Source of the DNA: Trichoplax sp. H2
Taxonomy: Eukaryota > Placozoa > Uniplacotomia > Trichoplacea
Direction of reading: 5' to 3'
Length of the DNA stretch: 61,004 bases
Assembly (NCBI GenBank): GCA_003344405.1
Contig: NOWV01000293.1
Coordinates: 1-61,004, forward strand
Positions within the stretch are counted from its first letter, which is position 1, and each line of letters starts with the position of its first letter. Of the stretch, positions 22,682-34,923 are shown in pieces. Position numbers and translations under genes: made by a program. The notes beneath the pieces are model-generated. The model was not told the origin of the DNA, did not search any database, and was given only the letters and a program-made list of their open reading frames with translations.

Positions 22682-24157
22682 ATGATTGCTTCACTTATCA
22701 TAATAGTGTTCATCACATACGCCATTGTATCGTTGTGGCCATGGTTGTATTCCAAGTATAGAATTTATTCAGCTCTTCGTAAAATGCAAGGCCCGAAACC
22801 TCACTGGATTACTGGTAATGTTAGTGATTTCGATGGCAGTTTCTCACAATCACTGTTGAAAATAGATAGGCAATACTCACGTAAGTATGCGTTATATTAT
22901 GGTATATGGCATCCAGTACTTGCCATCAATCATCCAGATACAATTAGAATGGCTCTCAAAAAGCCCTTTTCCAAAGATACTGACGCTATGAAGTATGTTC
23001 GAGATTGGACTGGTGATGGAATATTAACCTCTAATGGGGCATTATGGGCGAGAAATCGGCGTCTTTTAACACCAGCATTCCATTTCGATGTTCTTCGATC
23101 TTATGTTAGCATTTACAACGAATGCACAGATATTCTTATTGAGAAATGGAAAAATAATTGTGGAAAATGTATCGAAATTTTCGACGATATGAGTAGGCTA
23201 ACATTCGATGTCTTGCTTCGCTGTGCATTTTCAGCCAACTTGAATCTACAAACATCTGAGAAAAGACACCCCTTTCTTTTGGCAACAGATGAAAATTCAT
23301 ATATAGTCGAAGAACGTTTCGTCAACTTAATTTATTCGATCACTTCTACCTTTAAGCTCACTGCCAAAGGTCGTCAATATTTTAAGAATACAGAATTTAG
23401 TCGAAAATTTGCTAAAGAGATCTTAATGGACAGAAGGAAACAGATCCAGACGGGCCAAGCTGATACTAGCAATAAAAAGTATCTCGATTTCTTAGATATT
23501 ATGTTGCAAGCCAAAGATTCATCTGGTAATGGGTTGACAGACGATGAAATAGTAGCAGAGGCTATCACATTTTTATTTGCTGGTCATGATACTACAGCTT
23601 CTACCATTTCGTTTGCGCTATTTAGCCTGGCAAAGCATCCAGAATATCAACAGAAAATTCGAGAAGAGTATGAACAAGTGTTAAATGGCAAAGACGAACT
23701 GTCATGGGGTGATTTAGCAGGATTACAGTTCACTGCTATGTGCATTAAAGAGACATTAAGAATACATCCTCCGGTATGTATTTTGGGTCGCGGTTTATGC
23801 GAGGATACTGAGATTGATGGTCAGGTGTTTCCTAAAGGTCTTGAATTAGAACTACAATTATATTGCATTCATCATAATCCTGAGTTTTGGCCTGATCCAT
23901 GGACTTTCAATCCATTGCGATTTACGCAAGAAGAAATTAATAAGCGAGATCCCTATACTTTTTTCCCATTTGCACTTGGAAGTAGAAATTGTATTGGGCA
24001 AAATTTTGCAATGAATGAAGCCAAGGTTACATTAGCCAAATTAGTCCATCGGTTTGAATTTAGTGAAGCTGAAAATCGCCCTCTCGATCATTTAATCTCG
24101 TCCGTATTACGTAACGTTGGCGGCACTTGGGTCCAATTGAAGGATAGAAATCCGTAA
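22682..24157 (+). CDS. Cytochrome P450, CYP4-like, single exon
   Basis: 491 residues without introns. An N-terminal membrane anchor (about 1-20) is followed by a Pro/Gly hinge (GPKPHW). The C-helix motif is WARNRRLLTPAFH, the I-helix is AGHDTTAS (A300-S307), the ExxR motif is E357-TLR, then the PxRF-like NPLRF, and the haem loop FALGSRNCIG has the axial cysteine at C437. This is a full-length microsomal monooxygenase, expected in the ER and fed by cytochrome P450 reductase; CYP4 relatives hydroxylate fatty acids and related lipids. The signature CYP4 I-helix glutamate that bonds covalently to haem (FEGHDTT in mammals) is Ala here (FAGHDTT), so it is CYP4-clan rather than typical CYP4. The substrate is unknown. 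The lack of introns contrasts with the intron-rich neighbours. The start has A at -3. Confidence 0.93.
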   Translation: MIASLIIIVFITYAIVSLWPWLYSKYRIYSALRKMQGPKPHWITGNVSDFDGSFSQSLLKIDRQYSRKYALYYGIWHPVLAINHPDTIRMALKKPFSKDTDAMKYVRDWTGDGILTSNGALWARNRRLLTPAFHFDVLRSYVSIYNECTDILIEKWKNNCGKCIEIFDDMSRLTFDVLLRCAFSANLNLQTSEKRHPFLLATDENSYIVEERFVNLIYSITSTFKLTAKGRQYFKNTEFSRKFAKEILMDRRKQIQTGQADTSNKKYLDFLDIMLQAKDSSGNGLTDDEIVAEAITFLFAGHDTTASTISFALFSLAKHPEYQQKIREEYEQVLNGKDELSWGDLAGLQFTAMCIKETLRIHPPVCILGRGLCEDTEIDGQVFPKGLELELQLYCIHHNPEFWPDPWTFNPLRFTQEEINKRDPYTFFPFALGSRNCIGQNFAMNEAKVTLAKLVHRFEFSEAENRPLDHLISSVLRNVGGTWVQLKDRNP

Positions 24158-24167
24158 CTGAATACTA

Positions 24168-24406
24168 TAGTGATTCCTGCTAGTGTTACTTTTATCATGC
24201 TCGCTGCAGTAACTAACTAGCAAAGCCTAGCAACGCTAGCAGAACAAGATTAGTTCTATACCGAATTACGATGCGAACTGTATTAGGCATAGCATAACAT
24301 GAACTTTGTCTACAATAATGTACATTTTAGATAGCAATACTAGAATCCATAGATTGCACTTGTTGTATTCTACTCATGAATTTGTAAAGACATGATACCA
24401 AGCCAA
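24168..24406. repeat. 239-bp direct repeat, left copy (A)
   Basis: Begins TAGTGATTCCTG and ends ACCAAGCCAA at the gap. It matches 24714-24952 base for base in length, with roughly seven or eight substitutions by eye. It is non-coding 3' flank of the P450 gene. Confidence 0.9.
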
Positions 24407-24426
24407 NNNNNNNNNNNNNNNNNNNN
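24407..24426. other. Assembly gap (20 N)
   Basis: Run of twenty N. The true length is unknown. The left flank is single-copy P450 3' DNA and the right flank is inside an LTR, so the join is not sequence-supported. Confidence 1.
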
Positions 24427-24713
24427 CCGTTTAAGTACTGTATTGTATTACATTCATAATGTACGACATCATGACCACATATAGACGACATGCTATACAT
24501 ATAAAGACAGTATCTCAATCCCATCTAAAACCTATAAATACCCTTGTACGCTAACTCGTTAGTCAGTTCCTACGTTCCTGCTATCTCAAATACCTTATCT
24601 ATAACAACCATATCATTGTTAGCCTGCAACTTGTATCTCAATAAAATCCTTTATACCTTCTATCATCGTCTACCTTAAAATACTTTACGCTACTTAAAGA
24701 AGATATTATTACA
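24427..24713 (+). mobile_element. Partial LTR of a retrotransposon (5' end in gap)
   Basis: 287 bp matching the reverse complement of 60393-60750 with about six differences. It has a TATA-like CTATAAATA at about 24532, an AATAAA polyadenylation word at about 24640, and ends in ATTACA, as LTRs do (...CA). The first roughly 70 bp, including the TG start, would lie in the gap. No gag or pol sequence adjoins it. Confidence 0.8.
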
Positions 24714-24952
24714 TAGTGATTGCTGCCAGTGTTACTTTTATCATGCGCGCAGCAGTAACCAACTAGCAAAGCCTAGCAACGCTAGTAGAACAAGATTAGT
24801 TCTATACCGAATTACGATGCGAACTGCATTAGGCATAGCATAACATGAACTTTGTCTACAATAATGTACATTTTAGATAGCAATACTAGAATCCATAGAT
24901 TGCACTTGTTGTATTCTACTCATGAATTTGTAAAGACATGATACCAAGCCAA
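24714..24952. repeat. 239-bp direct repeat, right copy (A')
   Basis: Starts at the base after the LTR end (TAGTGATTGCTG) and runs to ACCAAGCCAA, after which it continues into unique sequence. Compared with copy A it has the pattern expected of a second allele carrying the LTR. Confidence 0.9.
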
Positions 24953-27900
24953 CTATACAATCTATTTTAAAATCGTTTGTTAGTGCTCGATCGATTGGTA
25001 TGTGAACTTGTGAATATAGCAATATCAGCGTACATGCTATCGGATCTACTAAGAAGAATAAATTAACTTTACTGCCTAACATTAAGCATGAATATTTACT
25101 GTAGTTTGCTTTATGATACTTTGATGATATTGTATTTCCTTCGCTCATTTAGTACAGTATACATACTTCAACTTGTTTATCCAGAAGTGAAGCATTTTAA
25201 CGTTGGTGCTTGACCTTATCGGTTTTATACTTTAGTAAAGTATTTAAAAGGCTAAATAAAATTAGGGGAAGATAACCAAACTGATATTTTGCTATAAATC
25301 TGATTTAAATTATATTTAGATGCATAATCTTACTTAAGCTTATATTTAAATAATAATTTTACTGACCGTGCAAAACAATCGTTGTAAGTTACTACATCGT
25401 TCTCATAGCCTAATTAATACCTGTTGCATATTTCAAAATTGACAGAAGAGGTCAATATTTTAAAAGTGTACAGATAAACCATGATCAAAAGATCTGTAGC
25501 ACGGCAGTTATTTAGCTCGTGCAGTGCAGCATATTAATTTAACAGCCTTCAAATCTACGCAGTGCGTCATACGGGCTTTCGAATTTCAGTTAATAACATT
25601 ATAATAGACAATAACAAGTTTATCCCATTTTCTATGCGTATACCCGCTTATCTGATAATTTATACTTGTAAGGTGATTCTTTCGTGCCTAATATGAAGGG
25701 ATATCAACGATTCAATTCGATAGATCCTACTTTCCTTGCGAAGCTTTGCAAGTAAGTAAATGCCACTGAGTAGAGTACACCTGAAGCGATCTGTCTCCTG
25801 TTTATTTACATAAAATCAGCTAAGAAAATATTTCAATTTGCGATTATTGGATTACTACCAAATTTTAACCCTTAACATGCTCGTATGTTCTTATTTAATC
25901 TTTCGGCTGTACCGTTATGTAACTGTTATACCTATTCTTCTAAATATTATTAATTATGTACACCCCCTTCTTCAATCTACTCTTCACCACTTTGACTGCG
26001 GAAAGAAAGTTCCACCGTAACGCTATATGAGAATGGATATTATTTAAGAGAAGATTTTTTCTATGGACTACTAGATAAATTAATACCGTTAGTCTATTAC
26101 TATACTCGTAACTTATTTAGAGTTTAGAAATAGTAATATGAACCTTTCTCATTATTTCAGTTAAATGAAGAGTTTTTACCTTTATTTACTCCTGTGATTT
26201 CGCAAATGCAGATAAGTTATATATAAAATAAAATAAAACAATTAATGCATCAAGAAATGGGCAACAGTTAGAAAATTGATATCGACATAAGGTGAACAAA
26301 TAATTAAATAATCGAAATTAATCTAATTTCTGTTTGTGTATCAACTATAGTAATTAGGAACGAAATCCTTACTACGACGTAATAATTTTGTAATTGACTT
26401 TACTATGATGAACTCGTAGTTATGATTCGTAAAGTCCGTATAAAGAACTCTTTTAATGTTATTGCAAGAAAATCTTACAAAATGAAGATACTAACAACCT
26501 TCATCGTATTCGCAGGAACTTTTAAACAGAAAGTTTTTGTTACTGTACCAGACTTTCTAAATATCATGCTCAGTGTAATCCGGTATAAATATATGATTAT
26601 TAATATGTACAAGGAATTTAGAGATATCGAACAGTATTATTCAGATGTTAGGTACAATAAATGGATCGTTATTACTGGCAATATGAGGGATAAGCGAGGT
26701 TATGTACTTCCATTAAGCGTCTCGTTCTAAAACGATTTAATACATTACAGAGTCAGCAATAAATATATTTACAATAGATTGATAATGTATTGAAAAGTAG
26801 GCGACAGTAACTATAATTTTTGCCATAGAAAATGGTATCATCAACGATTATCTAAACGAAAAATAAGTACCACGTTTTTGCCATTACACGTACATAATCT
26901 CTCTTGCGTACCAATGGTAATTCTTTCAAACTGAATCTAATCAAACCTTGTACATACGCAACATATCATATATGTAAAAGAAATTAGTAAGAGAAAGAGA
27001 CGATAAGTGGCCGTTTAGTACAAAATAGCGTGCGTTCTATCACTTTTCTACTCATTCTAACATACGCCACTGCTAAAACCGTATCCCACACCCAACAAAA
27101 ACAACCGAGTAGCTGATTCAGATGACAATCATCGGCGATACTTTCGTTGTATGAATAGAAGTAAAAACTCATAAAACTAATCTTACAACAAGCCGCTTAC
27201 TATACTTGTCAGGAAGTTGTTAGTCTTACTTACAGTATCTCTCCGTAGTTAGTTGGAGTGACTAAGTAGCTAGTAAGTTAGTTGATCACTCATATTAGAA
27301 GAGAGTAGGCAGTGGGATTACTCCTGTGAGTAACATTGTGTCTTGATAGATATCTACCTATATAAGTTGGGCCGACTAAACTTTTATGACTTGACTTGTA
27401 ACCACGAATATTACTCGTTAGAAGATGATTTCTGAAGTCTTGTACGATCACATCGCGTTGTTCGAATTAGTTGAAATAAAGTAAAAGTAGCTTGACGTTA
27501 TCAAGTTTATCTGTGTAATCACAGTCTAGAAGGGAAGTTTTAGGCGGAAACTAAACTAACAGTTGGCAGTAGCAACTTAGAGGAATGGAATACTTTACTT
27601 TATCCTTTGTCAGGAGAGTTGTCCGAGACAGCACTATTTCAGATGGATGTTTAAGTTAAAATGACCATCTGTCAAGAAATAAATTTTGTGATGATTGTTG
27701 ATTTGGTTAAGTTGAGTTTTCAGCATTGTAATCTCTTTTTCATTTTGCATCTGAATTGATTTCTATACTAATTATTGTTTTCACATGGTAAACATGTACT
27801 TAATGCTTTCCTGTCTAATGTACTGCCATCCAAATACTTTATATATTTTTACGATAACAATGCATCCTCGAAATATTTTTAATTCCTGTCACAAACCTCA

Positions 27901-30044
27901 TAACTAGTATATTATGCTTAATGAACTCCTTGTCTACCCTATTAACATAATATCTGTATTTATCTATTATTTTCTGGTTAGATAAGAAAACTGTATTTAT
28001 TGTATTTCTATACTTCTATATATATATGTATGTGTTGAAGCAACCATTGCATGTTATTGCTGTTGTGAGTATGAACTTTGCTATATGTGGTTCTCCTTTT
28101 CGGTTCTTTGATAAATTTGCTACAATAATTTACTATTGTAAAGAGCTGTTTTGCCAATGTTTTCTGAGCGATTTAATACCGTATTTTTGAAGGCTCTTTT
28201 TCCTATAATTGTTACAAATTAAGATTTATAACATCATCAAAATAGTCGGCCCTCATATTGTCGGTACACTGAAACGACCGTTTCCTGTCCCTTTCCTTCT
28301 ATTTGATTGTCCCTAATGTAAAGTGATAAAAGATGAAAGATGAACCAGTAGGCTTTTGTTTCAATTTTTGTCGGTGCCTGCATTCTGGTTGTCTGTACAC
28401 TTTACATTCCTCCAGGTGTACACAAGCAGTCATGCGAGAAGCGGAGTGCATCAAGTAATGCGATACAGCATACGCGTATTCTGTGAAATTTTCGCTAGTT
28501 TGGCTAGTATCTATTAATTATTACTGTAGCAGAATAGGTTGCACAGAAAGCAATATCAGGTGCTGAGGGCTTGTCAAGCTAGTATAATATTCAATTAATC
28601 GTGAAATCATTAAAGCGATTGTACGTGTGTCACGCTGTTAAACCGGATTTTAATTAACTTACAACTAGACTACGATTCCGTGGAGTTTCCACGGATTTCG
28701 TTAGTAAATGTAAATATAATTAATTAATATTGTAGTTCCTGACAGCATATTCTCTACTGTACGTCTGCTTAGTATTATATATATATATATATATGTGATG
28801 TCAACCGTAAAAATAAAACGGAATTTACTCTTTTTATTTAGTTCTCCGTCCTTTAACTCAATTTTTTGTGTTTCCACTGAACAGTAGATAGTGCTTCCTT
28901 AATATGTAATGATTAACAATAAACAAAAAATGGCACTATTTTTTCTAGCTTGGTATTTTCACGAGCACGTCCAGATGAGCATGCTCATCAAAGCGGAAAA
29001 CTTTGGGCCGGCCTATGGAATAATTAATTTCTTGCTTTAATTAATAGCGTATACAGAATTTTTTTATCTCTATGTTGCAGCCATTGACTAGTAAAGAAAC
29101 ACTTATTTCTTAAGTAGTTTATGGGTGTAGTGCACTATTTTTAATAGTCAGTCAATTCACCTTTTTGACGTACACTGTACTATTGTTTGAATGAGTTATG
29201 TTAACGTCGTAGCCATGGTATCCAGCTTTGTCGTATCCCTTTAGTAGTGTATGGCTGTACAGAACTGACTATTGGCAGCACTGTATAGATACTTCGAAGA
29301 AGATTGGATGGATACGCATAATGATTTATGATTCTAAAGAGACGAGATCCTAAGTGCTGCTGTACTCTTTTCTATTCATATTAATTTAAAATTGACGTTT
29401 CTTCGTCAAGTACAAATTCAAAAATATTTACTATAGCTTATTCCTTAACGGAACAAAGAAAAACTTAATTGTTCTATTATGCACCATTTTCAATACTCAT
29501 TCGCTACACCTTAGCTCAATTTTGATACCAAGCAATGAGTAGGCTCTATTCCGTTGTCAGGTAGCATAGATGTTGTGCTATTGTCTAATGATATTAAAAT
29601 ATAATGTCATAAAGAATAGAAAATAGATGATCGCGCATGATTGCGTTGTGTACTTACGTTTATTATTGACTGTAAAAAAAAATTTGAAGCATTTCTTGAC
29701 GACGATACCCGTGTAATTGTGGCTCCAGTCCTTTGATTGGCACTGATGTATTTCAACATTTTAAAATATCGCTAACGGATGAATTGAAAGTTAGTTTATT
29801 TATTACTACTGTTACGGATGCCTAAGATTACTGTAGGCTATCGCTTTATTACAAAATACTTTCCATAGAATATTGGTACAGAAAAACTTATGACCAACTT
29901 TGGACTGTAGCGTCAACGATTGGTTCATTCCGTTAGCGTCTAGTTGGCTTAATACGGCATTTGACTACTTCAGTTTACATCTAAGGCCATTCTGATTATT
30001 TCTTCAAGAAAGTCCGGCTTCGAGACGTTTCACATACTGTAATA
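24953..30044. other. Intergenic, no convincing gene
   Basis: About 5 kb of AT-rich DNA. A 102-codon frame at 26422-26730 (plus) has no recognisable domain. There is a TA microsatellite at 28776-28794 and a small hairpin (CCGTGGA/TCCACGG) at about 28678-28694. I could not define a promoter for the receptor gene that follows. Confidence 0.5.
28776..28794. repeat. TA microsatellite
   Basis: Simple alternating TA run of about 19 bp in intergenic DNA. Confidence 0.9.
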
Positions 30045-33000
30045 ATGGAAAACAATCGAATAAAACTTTCCATTTTGAAGTTGTTAACCAGTATTCTATT
30101 ACTGATATCATGGAAGGGTAATATGGCTTGTGGAAATAAGCAAATTTGTTCTGGTACTCTACATATTGCAGGCTTATTTCCATTGGATTCATTATGGGGA
30201 ATAAGACCAAAATTAGCAACCGAATTAGCAATTGATATGATTAACCAGCGATCAGATCTATTAATGAACTATAGTATCAAAATGAGAGTTGCTGATACCA
30301 AGGTTAGTACGATAATATCGCAATTAGCCATGAAATTGGCCATTAGACTAATGTCGTCTATAGAATCATAGAATTTATTATGCTAGCATTTCATCCACCC
30401 TATTTACTCCTGATAGAAACTAATCTATAAATACAGAATATATGATAGATCAGTATTATGGCAACACATTAATTACCATTGAATATGATTAAAGTTGTAT
30501 GTGTATCCACTAGAAAATGGAATGCATGCTATGTTAAAATCAAAGTAATAATTACTGCTACGCTTGTTATAATTTTGTCCAATATTTTAAGTTAAATTAT
30601 AACTTGAAGGACATTAAGGTGCAATAGAATAGCTTACGAGACATCGATTTATCGTATCAGTAGAAGAGAAAAAATTTGTTTATCACGCGATGAAAGATAT
30701 ACTTTAGTATTTAGAACTTCGAGAAAATAGATGATATTGTAAACCTAGACGTATGGTGATCGATTCGTAAACTATGGACATCATAATTAACTTTAATACT
30801 CACAGATTTTATATGAGTTATAGAATCGATTACTGTAAAATAACATAAAAAAGTAACTGATTCGATGTTTCTATTTCTGCATCGCCGAGATATCTCAAAC
30901 TTACGCTAAACCTAATCAATTTTTATTCAGCATAATTAAAATTTATTTATTGTAGTTCTATACACGTAGTATTTTTTAAAGTATAGCCTATGATGCCTAG
31001 CCATGGAGTGTGTTAATATACGGTATAATGGCTAATATGATCATAAAATTGCTAATAAAAATATGAATTTAAATCTGATGCTAGTTTTATTACATCCTAT
31101 AAACGATGAATTACAATTGTATATATATACAATCATGTCTGCCATTTGTGTGCGTGTTGAAACGATATAGACAAGCCATTAAATAAGTTATGACAGCACT
31201 GTAATTGTACCAAAAATTGTTCGCTTATCGTAACAGTCTATGAACCATACTCCTTTTTCAGTCTTCGATTAAAGTTGGTGAAATAGCTATCAAAAAGCTG
31301 CTAAATAATTCGAATGCAGAATTAATGCTTCTAGGGCCAGCTTTCTCTAATATAACAAAAGCAATATCAGCGCTAGCAAATAATGCGAACTTGCTTCAGG
31401 TAATATAAAAATCAACCATAGAAATTACAATATTGTTTATATCTATCATAAATTATTTCGTAATACTACAACGCAAAATGATATAACTACTTGAGTTTTA
31501 AAGCCAAAGTAGTTCCTCTATACGGTAAGTTTTATCGTTCAATTTTTTAAGCCAACTTTAAATTTATGCCAAACTAGAACAGTTGGGATTTTCATTATAT
31601 CCTTTAACATAGATGTATCCTTCCGATTATAATCAAATAGCGACTTCTGTAATTAGTATCCGTACAGTTTTATTCAAATTTCTACTATAACTATGCTTTG
31701 AAATGCAACGGTATTAGGTTTCCTATGCAGCGTCTTCACCGGATTTATCACAACGAAATAAATATCCTGATTTTTATAGAACATCTCTGAGCGCCACTTC
31801 TGATAATCCGGTCATCCTGAAACTATTACGTTATTTTAATTGGAATCGCATTGCCATTATGGACGATAATATGGTCGATTCTAATACTGTACGTTATATA
31901 GCTATTGCCTGTTGTGTCATTGTTTATAGTCTAGAATAAGAACAACTTGAGAAAATAAGATTTACAATGGCTTTCCTTGACTTCGATTAGGCATCTTTGG
32001 TACTGGAAAATTATTTAAAAGTAAATGGTATTACCGTTAATAAAAGGGCCAGTTTTGGTCAAGATCCAGTTCCTGCTTTGCAAGATATTCAGGTAAGCTA
32101 TTAAAAAGTCTACTCTAGCCATTATTTGTGGGATACAATACTTTTATTATTCAAGTAGAATTTCAAGAAACTCCGGAAAGTACTACGTAAATTTCAAACG
32201 ATTGATTATGTATGACTTTATTCGTCATTTTTATATCATTTACTGTACATTTTTAAGAATTCATTTACAAGAATTATCGTCGTTAAGTTGTGTTCTGACA
32301 GTACCAGAAGATTATTTTGTGCGGTAAGTTTCATTGATACTAAAATGATATGAAATACAAGATAAAATTTGTTGAAGATGATTACATTTTACGGCTATAA
32401 TTTTGGATATTGAACGCAATGTCGCTTTCTTTTTATATTCGTTTCTTTGTGTAATGATCTGTACTAGGTGATCTAGTAAAAAATAAAATTATTGTGCACA
32501 TTATGTAATATTTTCCTATAAAGTAATACGAACTTCCTGCTCCGTGACCGTTACATTATGTTATAAAATGCGTGCTGATGAATACAGTATTGGCATTCAC
32601 GCAAATAATATTAATTCTAAAAATTTATTATGTTCTGTTTCTCCAACTATACAAAGATACTAGAATATTTTAAAAATATAAGAGCTTATCAACCTTGCTA
32701 TGAACTGAACCTATATAATATCCGAAGATCTATTAGCACCTATTTCCTATACGATATTTACGGTCGCTAATCATTTTTTAGACCGTATAAGAATATTCTA
32801 AAATTGCTTCTAAGCTTTATTAGGTTAGCACATGATATTAGAATCAAGTAATTCGAAGTAATAGTATGATGCCAAACCCTATTCTAATAAATATGCATAC
32901 ATCATATTGTTGTATCTCGTTATAAACGCATAACTCTTAGTTTATGGCAAATACGATAATGTCGTGAATGATTAATTAGTAGTTTCTTTTGATGTTATTT

Positions 33001-34923
33001 TTGCCTATTAATCTATAAAGCTTAAAATTTTACAGTAATAGTATAGCGTATTGTATACCTACAAACACAATCATGCCTAATCTCTTTAAGAGTCTATCTG
33101 TAATTAAATCATTAGATTACAATTTCAAATTCGCTCGTTAAAACTAAAATGATGTAGCAAGTGTATGAAGTCAACAATAAATCATAGCATATTTTGTAAT
33201 GTTCCATGAATTTAAATTGCATTCTAAAATATTTTCCATTAATTTATAAGTAATAGTTATGTAATTAAAGTTATAAAATGTAAGAAATATAAATATCTAC
33301 CATATAAAACGTAAAGCGGTCGTTCATAAATTGCTCCTGCTATCGAACTACATCATTAAATATTTAAATTTAAACTAAGAATAATGAATTATTAACTAAT
33401 ATCATATCGTTGCTAATTATTTTATAGGTTTACAATCTGGGCTTACATAAATTGGAGATGATTTGGATAATATCAAGAAATAGCCAATATCATAATCTAT
33501 CACCAACCATACAAGATAACCTTAACTGTAGCGAAGGGCAAATTTTAACGGCGTTACAAAATTCGTTTACTGTATCTGATCTACCCTTAAATTATATCCA
33601 AAAGAAGTCTATTTCTGGTTTAGTAAGTTGTAATATAGATATTGTAAAATGCACTTCCGAATTCATTCCTTACATTGTCACCTTTATGATAGGCATCAAA
33701 ATTTCTTTAACTTTTTGGCATACAATGAGTGACTGTGTAATTAATCATCAGAGTCATCGTAGCTTAATCTTATTCTATATAGAATCCACAGTCATATACG
33801 AGTATACGACTACTAATCTAATTTTGCTAGAAAAGTCACACATTTCATTAGCAATTGATCATGCATCACGTACACTCTTGTTAACGATAAATTTTGTTTT
33901 ATTTTTCTAAAATACTAAATGTAGACTCCACATCAATATCTCAATATCTCACGTAAAAACTTAAGTTCAGATGGATCGAGTTATGCTGCTAGCTATGCTT
34001 TTGATGCAGCATGGGCTATCGCTTTAGCTTTAAATACTACTATTTATGAATTACATCTACGTAGTCCATCCAAATGTATAACAGATTTTCGCTCTGTTAA
34101 TGACGAATTAGCGGAAATCATTCGAGATTCATTCAGAAAATTATCCTTCACTGGCATTTCGGTAATTTAATTGTTAGATGATCGAATTCGTACTAGTAAT
34201 ATATGAACATCCCAAATAAGTTACTTATAGAACGTGACATCAACAATAAGTGTAATTTTGGTTAAATTTGAAAGTATTCACATAACTGATTCAAGTAACA
34301 ACATATTCTCGTTTCTTTTTCTAACTTCTGTAGAGAAGCTATTAAATTAGATTAGAATGTGTTGCTCTTTAGACCATCTATACATAAAAAAAGAAGTCTT
34401 TTCAGTCCATTAGTTTTAACTATCATAATAAACGTCCTCTATAATATTAAATATATTTACATGCTTTTCATGATATGATAAATTCCTTACGTTAGAATAA
34501 GTAAGAAGTTTTTGTGATGGAATTCCTTTTATAATCCATTTATTTTGTGGCACTGACTGCTAATTATGGCATTTTTTATCTAGGGGCCGGTAAGTTTTGA
34601 CGCCTCTGGCACTAGAAAAGGTTTTATTAGTATTGAACAATTTCAAGGTAAACCATAGAGTCAATTTAAATGAAGGCATTTAACATACATAAAATAAAAA
34701 TTCATTTCGAGCAATTTATTGCCTAAAGTGAAATGCTCAGTGGAATATCGCTAGCAATTGGATCGGTTCTAATTACTTTACAGCATCACTAATATATATC
34801 AAAGCTTTTTTTTCTTAGTCATGCTACGGTTATTTGTATATGTAGGACAAATCAGTTCCCAAGTTGGAATCTTTCACTTGAATACTAACCATATCACTTG
34901 GCTGAATAGTTGGACATTTCCTG
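30045..34923 (+). CDS. Receptor exons 1-9: signal peptide and Venus-flytrap domain
   Basis: Exon 1 codes for a hydrophobic leader (ILKLLTSILLLISW) and LHIAGLFPLDSLWG, the opening strand of the periplasmic-binding-like fold. Exons 2-5 cover the first lobe and hinge, exon 6 the second lobe (CSEGQILTALQNSFTV), exon 7 the AAWAIALALN helix and exons 8-9 VSFDASGTRKGFI and VGIFHLN. Introns 1 to 7 are all phase 0. At places where GABA-B1 uses Ser, His, Tyr, Trp and Glu to hold GABA, this protein has F (or an adjacent S), S, C, no Trp, and A by my alignment. Confidence 0.88.

Noticed and set aside
24327-24524. Minus-strand frame containing unknown residues
   Set aside because: It runs through the N gap and the LTR; an artefact.
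26422-26730. 102-codon plus-strand frame
   Set aside because: Hydrophobic and Lys-rich but with no domain, signal or splice evidence.
28776-28794. TA run as a regulatory element
   Set aside because: Simple microsatellite in intergenic DNA; nothing ties it to a gene.
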